Shown piece by piece: positions 51,698-62,650 of a stretch of 64,000 bases of DNA (the first letter of the stretch is position 1; each line of letters opens with the position of its first letter). Source of the DNA: Rhododendron vialii (taxonomy: Eukaryota > Streptophyta > Magnoliopsida > Ericales > Ericaceae); the NCBI RefSeq assembly GCF_030253575.1, contig NC_080569.1, positions 8,933,501-8,997,500 on the forward strand, read 5' to 3'. The position numbers were made by a program, and so were the translations under genes. The notes under the pieces were generated by a model. It ran no database searches. It saw only the letters and a program-made list of their open reading frames with translations, and was not told the origin of the DNA.

Positions 51698-53452
51698 CTA
51701 TTCATCAATAACTTTAGCTTTAGAAATCAGCTTACAGATAGATACTGATGGTTTTAGACCCAAGCGTATCATATCATTAACAAGAACTTCAGCCTCTTCC
51801 CGCTTCCCATCCTTGCAAAGCACTTGAGAAGTGAAACTGTAAGTAGCCGCATTTGGAACCATTCCATTCTCACCCATTTCTCTGAGCAGCCTTAGGGCCC
51901 TGTAGGAGTTACCCTCGTTGCAGTACCCATGAATCATCATGTTATATATTACATCATTTGGCTTCAAATGTATCTCACCCATTGACCTAAAAAGTGTTGA
52001 TGCTTCCTTCATGTTACCCTTTCTGCACCACCCACTTATTAAGACCCCGTATGTGCAGACGTCAGGCACCAAGCCAGCCTTCTGCATGGAATTAAACAGT
52101 TCAAGTGCCTTCTCCATGTCATCCCCTCGAGCAAAAGCATCAATTAGAATTGTATATGTTGTTGTAGTTGGAGAAATGCCTCTCTCCTCCATCTCCTTAA
52201 TTAAGCCTGCAGCTCTGGAGAGATTACCAGCTTTAGAAAAGCCTGAAATGAGAACATTATAGGTAACCCGTGAAGGTGACAAACAATTGGATTTCATTTC
52301 ATTGAACAACCTTGCAGCCTTGTCCATCTTTCCAACATTACCAAAACCATCTATTAGGTTGTTGTAAGTGATTACATTTGGACTCAATCCACCTTTCTTC
52401 ATCCGACCTACTAACTTCTCAGCCTCCGACACCCTCATCTCTCGACAAAGCCCACTGATCAAAGTGTTGAATGTCACGACATTACAAAAAATCCCTCGTT
52501 GAAGCATTTCATCGAGCAGTTCAAATGCATTCTTCACCCTCCCATCATTACAATACTCATTCATAACAGAAGTGTAAGTATAAATATTAGGTGAGACACC
52601 ACCAAGCTTCATCTTCTCATACAGCTCAAACCCATCTTTTTTAAACCCTTTCTTGAAAAGCCCATTAATCATAACCGTAAAAGTGTGCTGGTTAGCAACC
52701 AAACCCAACTCCCCCATCTCATAAAACAACTTCTTCGCCCGATCAATGTCGCCGCTCTTGCAGCACCCATCAATCAAACTAGTATAAATCACAACATTTG
52801 GACACAACCCCATGTCCTCCAATTGCCCAAGAACCTCAAAAGCTCTATTCAAATCACCATTCTCGCAACAACCCTTTATCATAATCCCAAAACTATACAC
52901 ATCCAATGCAACCTTACCCCTCATACTTTCAAAAACCCGCCAAGATTTTTCAAACTCATTGCATTTTAAAAGACAAGATAAAAGACCGTTGAAAGAATTC
53001 GACGTGGGCAACATGCCTTTATTTACCATTTGGTTGAAATAAAAGAGTGATTTTTCGGGTAAGTGAAGCTGGACATGGGAGTTTACGATGGATTCGTAAA
53101 GGAGGGCGTGGTGTGGGGTGAAATCCAAGTGGGTTTTGGTTAGGTGGTTGAGGAGAGATGAGGGGGTGAAGGATGGGGAAGAGATTCGGCCGGAGAAGAG
53201 GCGGAGGAGGAGAGAGTGGGCGTGTGAGAGCATTTGGGAGGAGAGTAGGAGGTGGAGGATGAGAGAGATGGATTGGTGCGTGTGGTGGAAGGCATTGTTG
53301 AGTGTTGAGGAGGTGAAGAGAGAGAGGGATTTGGTCGGTGGGAGTTTCACCAGATTTGGCATGAGAGTGAGAGCTTTGTTGGTGTTTCGAGGCATTTTGG
53401 AAGCAGAGAAGAGAAGCGAAGAGAGCAGGAGCAAATGGAAATTATGGAACAT
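51698..53452 (-). CDS. ABO8-like: P-class pentatricopeptide repeat protein, At4g11690/ABO8-like
   Basis: Single-exon frame of 584 aa. The N-terminus is hydrophobic then Ser/Thr/Arg-rich with few acids, compatible with a mitochondrial presequence; Met20 (MPRNTNKALTL) is an alternative start. From about residue 115 to the end there are about 13 tandem 35-residue PPR units of the P type. Examples are VVIYTSLIDGCCKSGDIDRA, VITYNNLIDGFGNVGKMDKA and TTTYTILIDAFARGDDMEKA. No E, DYW or SMR domain follows. Spacing, repeat content and the terminal SKAKVIDE segment resemble Arabidopsis At4g11690 (ABO8), which is needed for splicing nad4 intron 3 in mitochondria. P-class PPRs bind organelle RNA one base per repeat through residues 5 and 35. 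Ortholog assignment is from remembered similarity; confidence in the PPR class is very high. Confidence 0.93.
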   Translation of the reverse strand: MFHNFHLLLLSSLLFSASKMPRNTNKALTLMPNLVKLPPTKSLSLFTSSTLNNAFHHTHQSISLILHLLLSSQMLSHAHSLLLRLFSGRISSPSFTPSSLLNHLTKTHLDFTPHHALLYESIVNSHVQLHLPEKSLFYFNQMVNKGMLPTSNSFNGLLSCLLKCNEFEKSWRVFESMRGKVALDVYSFGIMIKGCCENGDLNRAFEVLGQLEDMGLCPNVVIYTSLIDGCCKSGDIDRAKKLFYEMGELGLVANQHTFTVMINGLFKKGFKKDGFELYEKMKLGGVSPNIYTYTSVMNEYCNDGRVKNAFELLDEMLQRGIFCNVVTFNTLISGLCREMRVSEAEKLVGRMKKGGLSPNVITYNNLIDGFGNVGKMDKAARLFNEMKSNCLSPSRVTYNVLISGFSKAGNLSRAAGLIKEMEERGISPTTTTYTILIDAFARGDDMEKALELFNSMQKAGLVPDVCTYGVLISGWCRKGNMKEASTLFRSMGEIHLKPNDVIYNMMIHGYCNEGNSYRALRLLREMGENGMVPNAATYSFTSQVLCKDGKREEAEVLVNDMIRLGLKPSVSICKLISKAKVIDE

Positions 53453-56400
53453 GGTCGGATGGTTTTAGCACCTTTTTTCTTTTTAATTTATTGTACGATC
53501 AGTTTTCTTGCATCTCAATTAATTTTGAAGGATCAATCACACCGCCACTAACGGGGTTTCCAAGTAAAACCAGAGCAATATTTGGTATGGACTGACCCGA
53601 AAAAAATTGATGCCACCTAAAAGGTTTCAACTTGAAAACTTAGAATGGAACAAACCCCTAAATCCCCGTCTTGGATATAGATGGCTTCAGCACCTTTTAT
53701 TTTAATGCCGCATTCTTTCTAACCAAATCAATTAGGGCTAATTTACTATTCTGATTTGTGCATGTTTATCCTAAATCAATTGTAGTTAGGAGGAGTGACG
53801 TAATTATGATTGATTGTGACCCCCATAAGTTATGGACAATTTTTTGTTGTTCAAAAATGTTAATTGTTTCCACTAATCTATTTCAGATGATATATGGGGG
53901 GTCAAAAGAAATAATGAATGGAAAAAAAAGGGGACACAAATTAGAATGTAATAACTTGTAGTTCAAAATTTTTAGTGGAAACACCCCAAAGGTGAAGATA
54001 TATCGAGTTAACTTTAAAGGGTGATAGTTTGAAATAATCTAAATTTTTTTAGATATCATGGAACACAAGCTCTCAACGGAGTGTGAGATTTTTTTTCTGA
54101 TCTAGTTAAGAGTCAATTGAAAGGATGTTTCCTTTTGTTTGAAGAAAAAAATATATTTTTGTAGCTGACACAAATTGATTGAGACTTGAGCCTCGTTTTT
54201 AGTTGTTGAACAACTTGCCTTAGTTTATGTATAGCATTTTTCGTGCCAAGCGAAAATCCTCAAGGCGTGAAGTGCATGCAAATGCAAGCATTACAAAACT
54301 TGTCGACATCCAACGTTAAAGGACTGAGAGCCCTTATCTAACTTCTAAACGAGAGCAGAAGTGTGTGATCTAAAAGGCGCGATCACAAATAATTTGTGGG
54401 TTGCCACAATGAAGTGGACTTGGGATTTGCTAACCGTATACGAAAGAACTAGAGTAAAAGGAAACACTAATCAAACCCCATTAAAACGGGCTAAAAGAGT
54501 TAACTAAGGGAAAAAAAAGGTTAAACAAGGATAATCTCTTTGCGAAACTTCAAGTCATTTACAATTGATTAACGCTTTTCAATATTAGATGTAATTAACA
54601 TTAGCAGCTCTAGGGCTTAAAACCCCTTACCAGAAGCTTGGGTTTTCTTCCAAGATTACACATTTCCTCGGAGAGCAGACCAGCAAATCTTGCTTCTTGT
54701 GGGCTGCTAAACAAAAACACCTTAGTGTTAATAAACTGATCCTATAAATTGATCCTTCGACGTAGTTTAATCTTGTGCGGCAACACCTTGGTTGAGCTGT
54801 GCACATCTCATACCAACACTTATGAACGTTTCGGGAACTTCTCTGCATGTCGCCTCCAAAGGTTTCCTCTTATTTGACCAAGGTTTGCGTTGGAAGGTTG
54901 GAAGGTTTCCACGGAATGATCAAAACATCACTCGACAAGTGAATTGTACATACTTGGCACAAATAATGAGATTCTCTCTCTCTCTCTCTCTCACATAGAC
55001 TAATTTCAAATGCATCCTCTCTTGTACATTTATGTATGAGTTGGACAATTGTAATTGGGCGCACGCATTCATCCACTGGTAAGTGGTAACAGCAAAAAGT
55101 GTTCTAAGCATCAGACTTGAAGTGTTATGTATCAGAGAGAGGTGAGTCAAACAAGGACAACAAATGTCTAAGCCATGAAATGTTGTGTTTATTACCCATG
55201 CCTAAATCTTCACCAAGTCCCTCAACAACACAATTATCAGCTTTTAGTTGTTCTTGTTCTTAACTCATCTTGAACCTACCAGACTGATGTTCTAGCGCTC
55301 TTCTAAAACAAACAAACAAAAACCCGGAATCATAGACCAAAAGTTTTTCCTTTCCCTGAAAGGCCATGAGCCATAAGTCTTTGGCCCAATAGAGACCGAG
55401 AATCCCTATATTCACCAATAATCAGGGATAACTTTGCAACCAAAAACAAAAAGAAAGTATTAGCCATAGTTTATAAAATCATGCACTCAAACTTGTTAAG
55501 TTGCAGGTTCCATACACAAATAAGAGATTTGCAGTCAGAAAAAAATGTTGTTCCCTTAACATCCAGTTGCAACATATATGCTGAACTGGTATTGAGAAGA
55601 ACACTATTTTAGCTTCATGTACAAGTCACATAATTAGAATCTAATCATGCTACATGGCAGACAGAATTAACACATAAGGGCCGACATCAATGAAGTACCG
55701 ACACATCTAGAGGTCGACGTATTGCATTGTCGGACATGGGGACACGTATGGGACACGACACGGCGGGGACACCGATGGGAACACGGTGGGCGTTAAAGTG
55801 AAATACTTTTAAAAAAATTAGGGGTCAAACTGTAATTTTTTAAAAATTTTGGGGGCCAAATTAGAATTTTTTAAAAATTTCAAGGATCAAATTGTAATTT
55901 TTCAATAGGGTTGTATTGAATTTATGGATGTCTTGTTTTGTTTGAATGGTATTAGAATTATGAATTTTTTCATTTTGTCCACATTTTGCCATTTAAAATT
56001 GGGAAAAAATTAAAAAACAAATGAATAAATAAATATACATGTGGCGTGTCCCCCGCCGTGTCCGTGTCTCCATTTTTTTAGAATTCTCGTGTCCCGTCCA
56101 TGCATAATAGGCCGACATACAAAGCAATTAACAAAACAATGCCTTCCTCAAACTAAAAGGTAAAAACAAAATAAGATTCATGAATCCTACAGGAAGGAAT
56201 TCCCCATCTCTTGGTTGGGGGAGATCCAAGACTTTCTTTCAATACAATGATATGGTGCTTTAATACTTTCAAATATAAAAAAGTGATAGGCGTAGCAAAA
56301 TTTTCAAGCATCCAATTACCACATTTATGTCGTTAACTCTAGATACCATGAGCAAGTATCGTGTTACTAACAAAATGAAATTTAGAGATACCGGCTCTCT

Positions 56401-57193
56401 CATGGGATGATGATATCTAGGTCCAGGATTTCAATTATATTAGTATAAACCATGGTTTCCTCCTAAAAACAAATCAAAGAAGAAAGAAACAGTATAAGCC
56501 ATAGCTTTTAAGGAATCATCGGATCAAACTTCTTGAGTTTCTTGTGACATTGATACACCATGGAGATAATAACCAAGGAAATGGAGCTCAAATAACCTGA
56601 CCCGAAAATGCCTTTATACCTCTGTTCCTGTGTAATTTCAACCACGAGAGACTTTTGTGTGATCCTTTTGCTGGAATTGCATGGAACAAAGGTATAGAGG
56701 CAAAATGGTATAATAACCTGGTGTGCAGGAGATGAGTTGGTTAATATGTAAGAAATCTCCACTACTAACCAAGGACCAGATGAACTCAAAAAAACAAGTG
56801 TGAAGCAAAGCCATGATAACAACTGTCGAGGGAGAGGATCATATATATGCCAGGGGATTCCTAGCTTAGTTCGGCTGTAAAGGATCATTGGACAAGTTTA
56901 AGAATGTCAACGAACACCAATGTTGTTCTTTAACGTCCAAATGCAGCAGAATTGCTACATTGGTATTGCGGAGGACATTGCTATGGCTTCATATGAAAAA
57001 GTCACACGAGGAAAAAACAATCATGCAACCCATAATCAGTGAAGCCATGCAATAACAAACCAACGAATGAAAAACTTGGGGAAACCAACAAGAACCTAAA
57101 TTTCTTGTAATCACCCGATACATTACACCTACAGAGAGAGAGAGAGAGAGAAATCAACCTCAAAACTCCGGATCTTGCTTACAAGGTGCTTTT
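53453..57193. other. Intergenic, no supported gene
   Basis: Includes a CT run (54972-54992), a GA run (57131-57150) and the element described at 55690. Frames at 54627-54848 and 56508-56888 have no recognised domain. Confidence 0.45.
55690..56115. mobile_element. Inverted-repeat element with ggggacac ends
   Basis: Left sequence gacacgacacggcggggaca is mirrored on the right by gtgtcccccgccgtgtccg. gccgacat occurs outside on both sides (55681-55688 and 56111-56118), a candidate 8-bp duplication. Inside, three imperfect ~35-bp units reading (g)g(g)(t/c)caaa.t.taattttt lie in tandem at 55818-55905. Confidence 0.55.
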
Positions 57194-58560
57194 TCAGCCA
57201 ACCAGAAAGTCCACTTCATCTGAACTCTCCTCATATATTATGTAGCTGGCTTCTCGGCCATCCTCATTGCCACTACCCTGATCGCTATTATAGCAACTTT
57301 CTGTTGAACTTGAGAGCAGTGTCCCACTTCCATCTGATGTGTGACTGCTTGGCTGTGAAGGTGAGCTCAAAATAACTGTATGCTTCACTGCCAACCATTA
57401 ATTAAATGTCAATGAAACTGGAAAAAAAGCCAACAAATTCCAAAAATATGTTATAGAGATATTTCCAGGTTCCTTTGACATAATAATTGTACACACGTAA
57501 ATGATCAAACCAGCCTTCCTTCAGGAGGAAACTCAGCCAAAAGGCAGAAACCAGGCTTTTCTTCCAACATTTGCTTTACACGAATTGCACTGCACCACAC
57601 GACCAAACCAAAGGTTACAAAACATAAAACCAAACCAAATGAAAACTAGGCCATGTGCCGCAATCAATTTAGGGCCACATCAGCCATAAAATGTACAAAA
57701 TCCATATCCTATCTTTACACTTGCATCCCAGGTTAATTTAGGCCTTCTTCTCCTCCTAGCATCGCAATTAAAAGTAATCTTATTGCTTTTCTTAACTCTC
57801 AACTGTTGAATTTACTGGTTTCCGTTAGGGATGACCAATTAACCCACCTACGCTCCAACTTGACTTTGATTGGACGAATCCCCAATTATGTTTTCAGGTT
57901 TGACTTTGGGTTTGGGGAATGAAACGGAAAAAAATTCTACTTTGTTTTTGGGGATGGTTTATAACTTTATGTACATATGCTTTTCAAAATGGTTATTATA
58001 CTTTATATGTTCCAAGTAGGAGTCAACCATATATACTCTCTACATTATATCTAATGACCTTTGCTTGAGGAAATTTGTGAAGTATGCTCAATCTCAATGA
58101 TCTTGGGGTCTGCTCCATTAGTCATTCACTACAACAAAAATGACTTTGGGCCACAAAAACTAATGACAGAAATCCGAATTTCCTCATCAAATGGTATAAA
58201 CTTCATAAAAGTTCCAAAGCATGCGCGAACAGCCTGCCAAAAAAACCCTTATTCTCTGCTCCAAACTTTTATTAACTTTCCTGATTCAGAAATTGACTGA
58301 CCTAGGAAATTTCTATCTGACTTTTACAAAAACAAACCACATCTCATGCAACTATCAGACAACAATGGAAGAGAAGAACAATGGGAAACTATACAAAATG
58401 AACATCAGCTGAGTGGTTTTGAGTTAGGGCTGAAAGAATGTAAAGATTAGAAGAGACCTGTTTGTTACCATGGCACTGAGCCACTGAGATAAATTCCAGC
58501 GACAGTGAAAACCCATCAAATTCCTTCCTCTGCTGATCAACCGCATACTCTCTCTCCCTC
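57194..58560 (-). CDS. Hypothetical minus-strand gene, at least two exons
   Basis: A 3' exon (57388-57194) encodes VKHTVILSSPSQPSSHTSDG and ends acidic, IIYEESSDEVDFLVG then TAA. An upstream exon near 58470-58553 reads QQRKEFDGFSLSLEFISVAQ before a donor at cat-g|gtaac, which joins in frame. A pyrimidine-free GA-rich stretch (58550-58580) sits upstream. The protein is not recognised. The Ser-rich, acidic end looks like a disordered tail. Whether this is a live gene cannot be decided from sequence. Confidence 0.3.
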
Positions 58561-58580
58561 TCCCTCTCCCTCTCCCTCTC
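58549..58580. repeat. (CCCTCT)n repeat
   Basis: About five units of the hexamer. Confidence 0.93.
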
Positions 58581-58605
58581 AGTGAATTTATCGATCCATA
58601 ATAAA

Positions 58606-59092
58606 AATGGGTTTAATCCAGTGTAACCAAATTTATTTTCACAAAAATAATTTCACCCAAATCATGTCCGATGTCATGCTTACTAAAATTCGATTAACGT
58701 GATCTTTAACACGGTTTATCTTCTTGACAAACCCTGCAACTTAAATAGTTTCGATCAAGAAATAAACCCCGCATGAGTTCAAAATTTACCGATTACACGT
58801 TACAGTCTGTATAACGGGAACACTTCGCATGTTTTGATTTGTTCCGTAATAGAATGGGTTTGATGCAGTGCGTCCAAGTGTATTTTCACAAAAATAAACT
58901 CACTCAAATCATCTCCGATTATGTATTAAACGACATTTGATTAAAGTGATCTTTTCTACGATTTGTCTTCCTCACAAGCCCTACAATTTGAACAATTTCG
59001 ATCAAGAAATAAACCCGTCATGAGTTCACAATTTACCAATAGGAGCTTGAAATGGTGCAACGTCGTTTTAAATAACACTTCGCATGTTCAAG
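58606..59092. repeat. Diverged tandem duplication, ~247-bp period
   Basis: The order gggttt(a/g)at.cagtg, tattttcacaaaaataa, caaatcat.tccgat, tttcgatcaagaaataaacc, tgagttca.aatttacc, aacacttcgcatgtt appears twice in direct orientation. The second copy runs into the presumed first exon of the plus-strand unit at 59100. Confidence 0.88.
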
Positions 59093-59099
59093 ACACGAA

Positions 59100-61263
59100 G
59101 TCTGGGCGAAATCCGACCGACGCCGTTTTGAGGAACCTCTCGTATTCAACCAAACCATATCAGCAGAGAAACAATGGACGTGTAGTTCCTCTTCTCCAAA
59201 ACCCTAACCCTAGCTTCAGACATCACCATTTCTTTCGCCGTCGTAAGTTCATCATCATCATCATCATCTTCTTCTTTTTCTTTATTGCATTTCGTTATAT
59301 CTCAACAATTAATCTACATATGTTCTCTTCCCTTCTATTGGTTCTTATGGAAAATGCAAGAAAACAGAGAATTTTGAATCTTTATGCTTTCATGTAGCCT
59401 TTGTCTACAATTGGGTTTACACGAAGAGTGGATATCGGAAACATATCAAATACATCGTTGTTTCCTTGTTTGATGATTGGATTAACAACTTGCTGCGTGT
59501 TGGAGCAAACAAAAAAAGAGTCATTTTTTTAACCAATTCAGTGGTGGGAATTGAAGTTTTGACTCTTATTTGCATCTGGTGGAATGTGACAATCAATGTA
59601 GCAGACAGAAATAATTTAAATTATTGAAAGAATGCAAACTATTTTGTATGTACTGAGGATATTCAAGTTGATCGCCCATCCAATACGTTCCTGTGCTGCC
59701 GAACAACTTCAATTGACTCCTTGGCTAAAATACCTCTATGATATTCAGGATTACTTGTGCATGAGGCTTCTACTACTGCAGGTCTGGAGAAGGGTTTGGA
59801 TGTATGCAGCCTTAACCCCCCAAGCGGAGAGGTTGTTTCCGCGACTGACCTGTGACCACCAGGCCACATTGGGGAAACCTTACCGTTGTGCTCGGGCCGC
59901 CCTCAATAATTATTACATAAGGTACCTCAGTTGTCTTTCTATTCTATCTTGCTTCATATGAATTGATGCCCCACTACTGATCACTTGATGTTATATTTCG
60001 GTTTCAATGTTAGTTGTCTTAGTTTAAGCATGTCATAGTTCTGCTGTTAATTTACGAGGGAGTGGAGTAAAGATTCGACAAGTGCCTGAGACTTGACATG
60101 TCCGGCATTACTTCAATTTTCTGTTTCAATGCATAAACTTATGTGCAAACCTACAAGCTGTGAGCTATGCAGAAGAAAATACTTGACATCTAACATAAGC
60201 ACAATACTCTTGTTTAGCTTTTCTGTTGCTAGATTTCTGAGGCAGTCCTAAGAAGGGATGAGTTTTCCCCAGCAGGAGCCGTTTTACTTTATAACTATTA
60301 CGATACGTTAGGATTGGTTTTCTAGTTTACCTTTGTGTTAGTAGATATCTGAATCAGTCATTAGAAAAGGCGTGTTCTCCCCTTCGGAAGCAGTTCTGCA
60401 TCTATCCATCTTCTCCTAAGAGTTAATGGCATTCCCTTGTGCTTCTTTGGTGCTCTCAGTTGATGCTGAACTTAATGAAAAATTCAGGGCTAGCTTGTTT
60501 GTCCAGTGGACAATAGGATGAAGCATTGAGGCATTTACGCAAGAGGTATGCTGGTGAGTTATCAGATACTTGAGAGAAACTAGTGATGCGGCGTTAGTTA
60601 GAAGAGCAGATGTTCTCCGCCGAGAGTGAAGAAAAGAAGCAGTGCATGGCTTGAAAGAAAATTGCATGAGTAGAACTGGAGGGTCTAAATTTCATTTGGG
60701 TAGTTGGCTTACTTGACAGCAAGAACTTGGAAATAATCTTTTTTTTTTTTGATCGGCAAACTTGGAAATAATCTTGCTCAACTAACTTAATACGGACAGG
60801 AAAGTTGTCTGATATCCGCACTCAATGAAAAGAAATCACATTTGGATGCCACCTGAATTTGTATATAGTAACCAAATCAAGAAATTTTGGTCAATGGGAA
60901 AGTCACAGTTCTGTATCTTCAAGAAGTTTAGTCCTTTACAAGTGCCGTGCAATGCCAGTTCAAAAATAGCTTTGATTTTCAAGATGTTAAAATCAATACC
61001 TGTTAAACGTGCAAGCTATTAGGAGTGAAAGCTTCTATTTCTTCCACAATATCCAATTTTCTGGAAGAGTTTGAAGTCTCAAATTTTTTCTATGAAGTGC
61101 AGGAAGAGATGTTGAATGATACTACAAACAAAGTTTGTGTACAAGATGACCATGTCAGTAGTACTTCAACAGAAGAGGACAATAAGAGGAAACTTAAAGA
61201 TAAATTGCATCAAATGACCAGGATTGTGCAAGCTAAGACGAGTGTCCTGCAAAGTATAGTTGG
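59100..61263 (+). CDS. Hypothetical plus-strand transcription unit, incomplete
   Basis: aaaccctaaccctag (telo-box type motif, common in plant 5' leaders) at 59210-59224 is followed by a donor cgtc|gtaagttc at about 59245. A later exon, 61102-61263, with good borders (gtgcag|GAAGAG and GTTG|gtaagtg) encodes EEMLNDTTNKVCVQDD and a charged helix KRKLKDKLHQMTRIVQAKTS. Phases of these two exons do not join directly, so further exons are missing from my model. The protein is not recognised. LINE-like DNA follows immediately and may have disrupted the gene. Confidence 0.3.
59748..59912 (-). mobile_element. Au-SINE-like element, fuller copy
   Basis: Minus strand: gggcggcccgagcacaacgg, tggcctggtggtcacagg, gttaaggctgcatacatcc, cccttctccagacctgcag, gaagcctcatgcac, in that order. 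This is the block order of the plant Au SINE, and it shares the head with the TPI intron copy. Target duplication not identified. Confidence 0.78.
60724..60775 (-). mobile_element. Micro-retroposon scar: poly(T)-GATCGGCA, perfect 17-bp TSD
   Basis: aacttggaaataatctt is exact at 60724-60740 and 60759-60775. The 18 bases between are ten T then gatcggca. The clearest of the series. Confidence 0.85.
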
Positions 61264-61285
61264 TAAGTGCTTTTAGTGCTTCAAA

Positions 61286-61440
61286 TTGGGTTGTATCTTT
61301 GTTTTCTTTCTTGTCTACCCAGTAGGTGCTTTTCCTCTTGTTTGCAAGAGGAGTGTCTTGTTCGAGCCTTTAACTAGAGTGTTTGATCATTCTTGTAATA
61401 TCCTTTTAGTTTTTAAAATTCACTTGCCCAAAAAAAAAAA
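61286..61440 (+). mobile_element. LINE-like 3' end
   Basis: ttcttgtaatatccttttag, taaaattcacttgccc and a terminal A run at about 61430-61440 resemble plant LINE 3' untranslated ends. No upstream LINE coding sequence is attached. Confidence 0.35.
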
Positions 61441-61671
61441 CCTCTTGGGAGGCTGTACTAGGGTCCACCTCGAGGCCACATCTGTTATGTGATCCGATCG
61501 AGACTTAAAATTCTCTATTGAAGTCAATCATCTAAAGCTGAGGTGGATCTTACATCAATAACCATTTGATTGGCTTCGACTCGACAAGTAGTACGTCATG
61601 GTATTATGCTTTTTATTCAATTTGAAATTGACTCGGCATGACTTTATTATAATCCATTTGGATCTGTCAAT

Positions 61672-62165
61672 GTGGGCTTTCCTATCCTCGGAATAACCTG
61701 TGCATGGCCCCTTTTGGGTTTTATGGTAACCAAGATACTTTTTGAGAAAAGAATCAAGTCAGGAGGAACTCATTTTGTGGGTTGGTGTGATTGTTATAGT
61801 TTCCTCCAATTTGAACTGAATAAAATTTCTCAGCAGGGTAGCCATGATCGGATGGAGTATTTGGAAGGCTAGAAACGACTTAAATGGGTCCGCCCCTGGG
61901 AATTGTTGCATGGGAGGAAGTCCAAAGTGTCTGCCCCTGGCGCTCTGGTTTGTGAAGCTATGGCTCTAAGAGAGGCTTACCTTATTGGTTAAGGCTTTGG
62001 GATTGCGTTCTGTGCAGATTGAAAGTGGTAACAAGCTGCTTGCTTCTTTAATTAAGCGTTTCCGAATTCATCCCACCTTGGGAGGGTGCTTGTATTATTC
62101 ACAATATTAGGGTTCTTGCGTTAGAACTTGATTTACCTATTGTCACATCGCAAGTATTTTAGGTT
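61672..62165 (+). pseudogene. Non-LTR retrotransposon (LINE-type) RNase H-region fossil
   Basis: In shifting frames the plus strand gives IGWSIWKARNDLNG (a zinc-binding-region neighbour in plant LINE proteins), ALVCEAMALREAYLIG, and KALGLRSVQIESGNKLLASL. This order is that of the RVT_3 RNase H-like domain. At least two frameshifts and stops separate the blocks. Confidence 0.65.
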
Positions 62166-62456
62166 TATCACAATTGGTAAGCTTAGAGAGAGAGAGAGAT
62201 TTGATTTTAGTTAGACGTGACGTGAAATTACAGGGAGAATGGAACGCATAAGCTGGACAGAGAATCGCTATTTGGGAAAAAAAAAGTCCAAGAAGATGCA
62301 GAAATTAAACAACAATTAAAAGGAGCTATGGGGTTCGACTCCCACTCGCGACCAAGTTTAGGGTTAAGACAGTTTGTGCTCGACTGATATAATTGATTTG
62401 AGAGCGAAAGCGAGAGGAGGGTCGTTAGAAGGGAAGGATTGAAGCAAAAAACACAG

Positions 62457-62650
62457 GACCCCGTTCGTTTAAGGATTTTTGATTTTTGATTCTAATCATT
62501 ATCCTATTTCTCTTCAATTATTACTTTCATTTTTCTCTCTATATCTCTCCAATCATTACTACTCCGTAGTATTTTCAATAATTACTCTATTTCTTTCTAC
62601 ACTTAATTACCTACAAATCCAAATCCAAAATTCCAAAACGAACGGGGTCG
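62457..62650. mobile_element. MITE family D, best copy
   Basis: The left end gaccccgttcgttt pairs with the right end aaacgaacggggtc. The interior repeats attactttcattt, caatcattact and aattactctatttctt. Shares motifs with 29784, 35380 and 35868. Confidence 0.85.

Noticed and set aside
52685-53468. Plus-strand frames of 76-116 codons across the PPR gene
   Set aside because: Antisense shadows of the PPR coding sequence.
62330-62400. B-box-like ggggttcgactccc suggesting a tRNA or SINE
   Set aside because: No matching A box at the right distance and no cloverleaf or tail.
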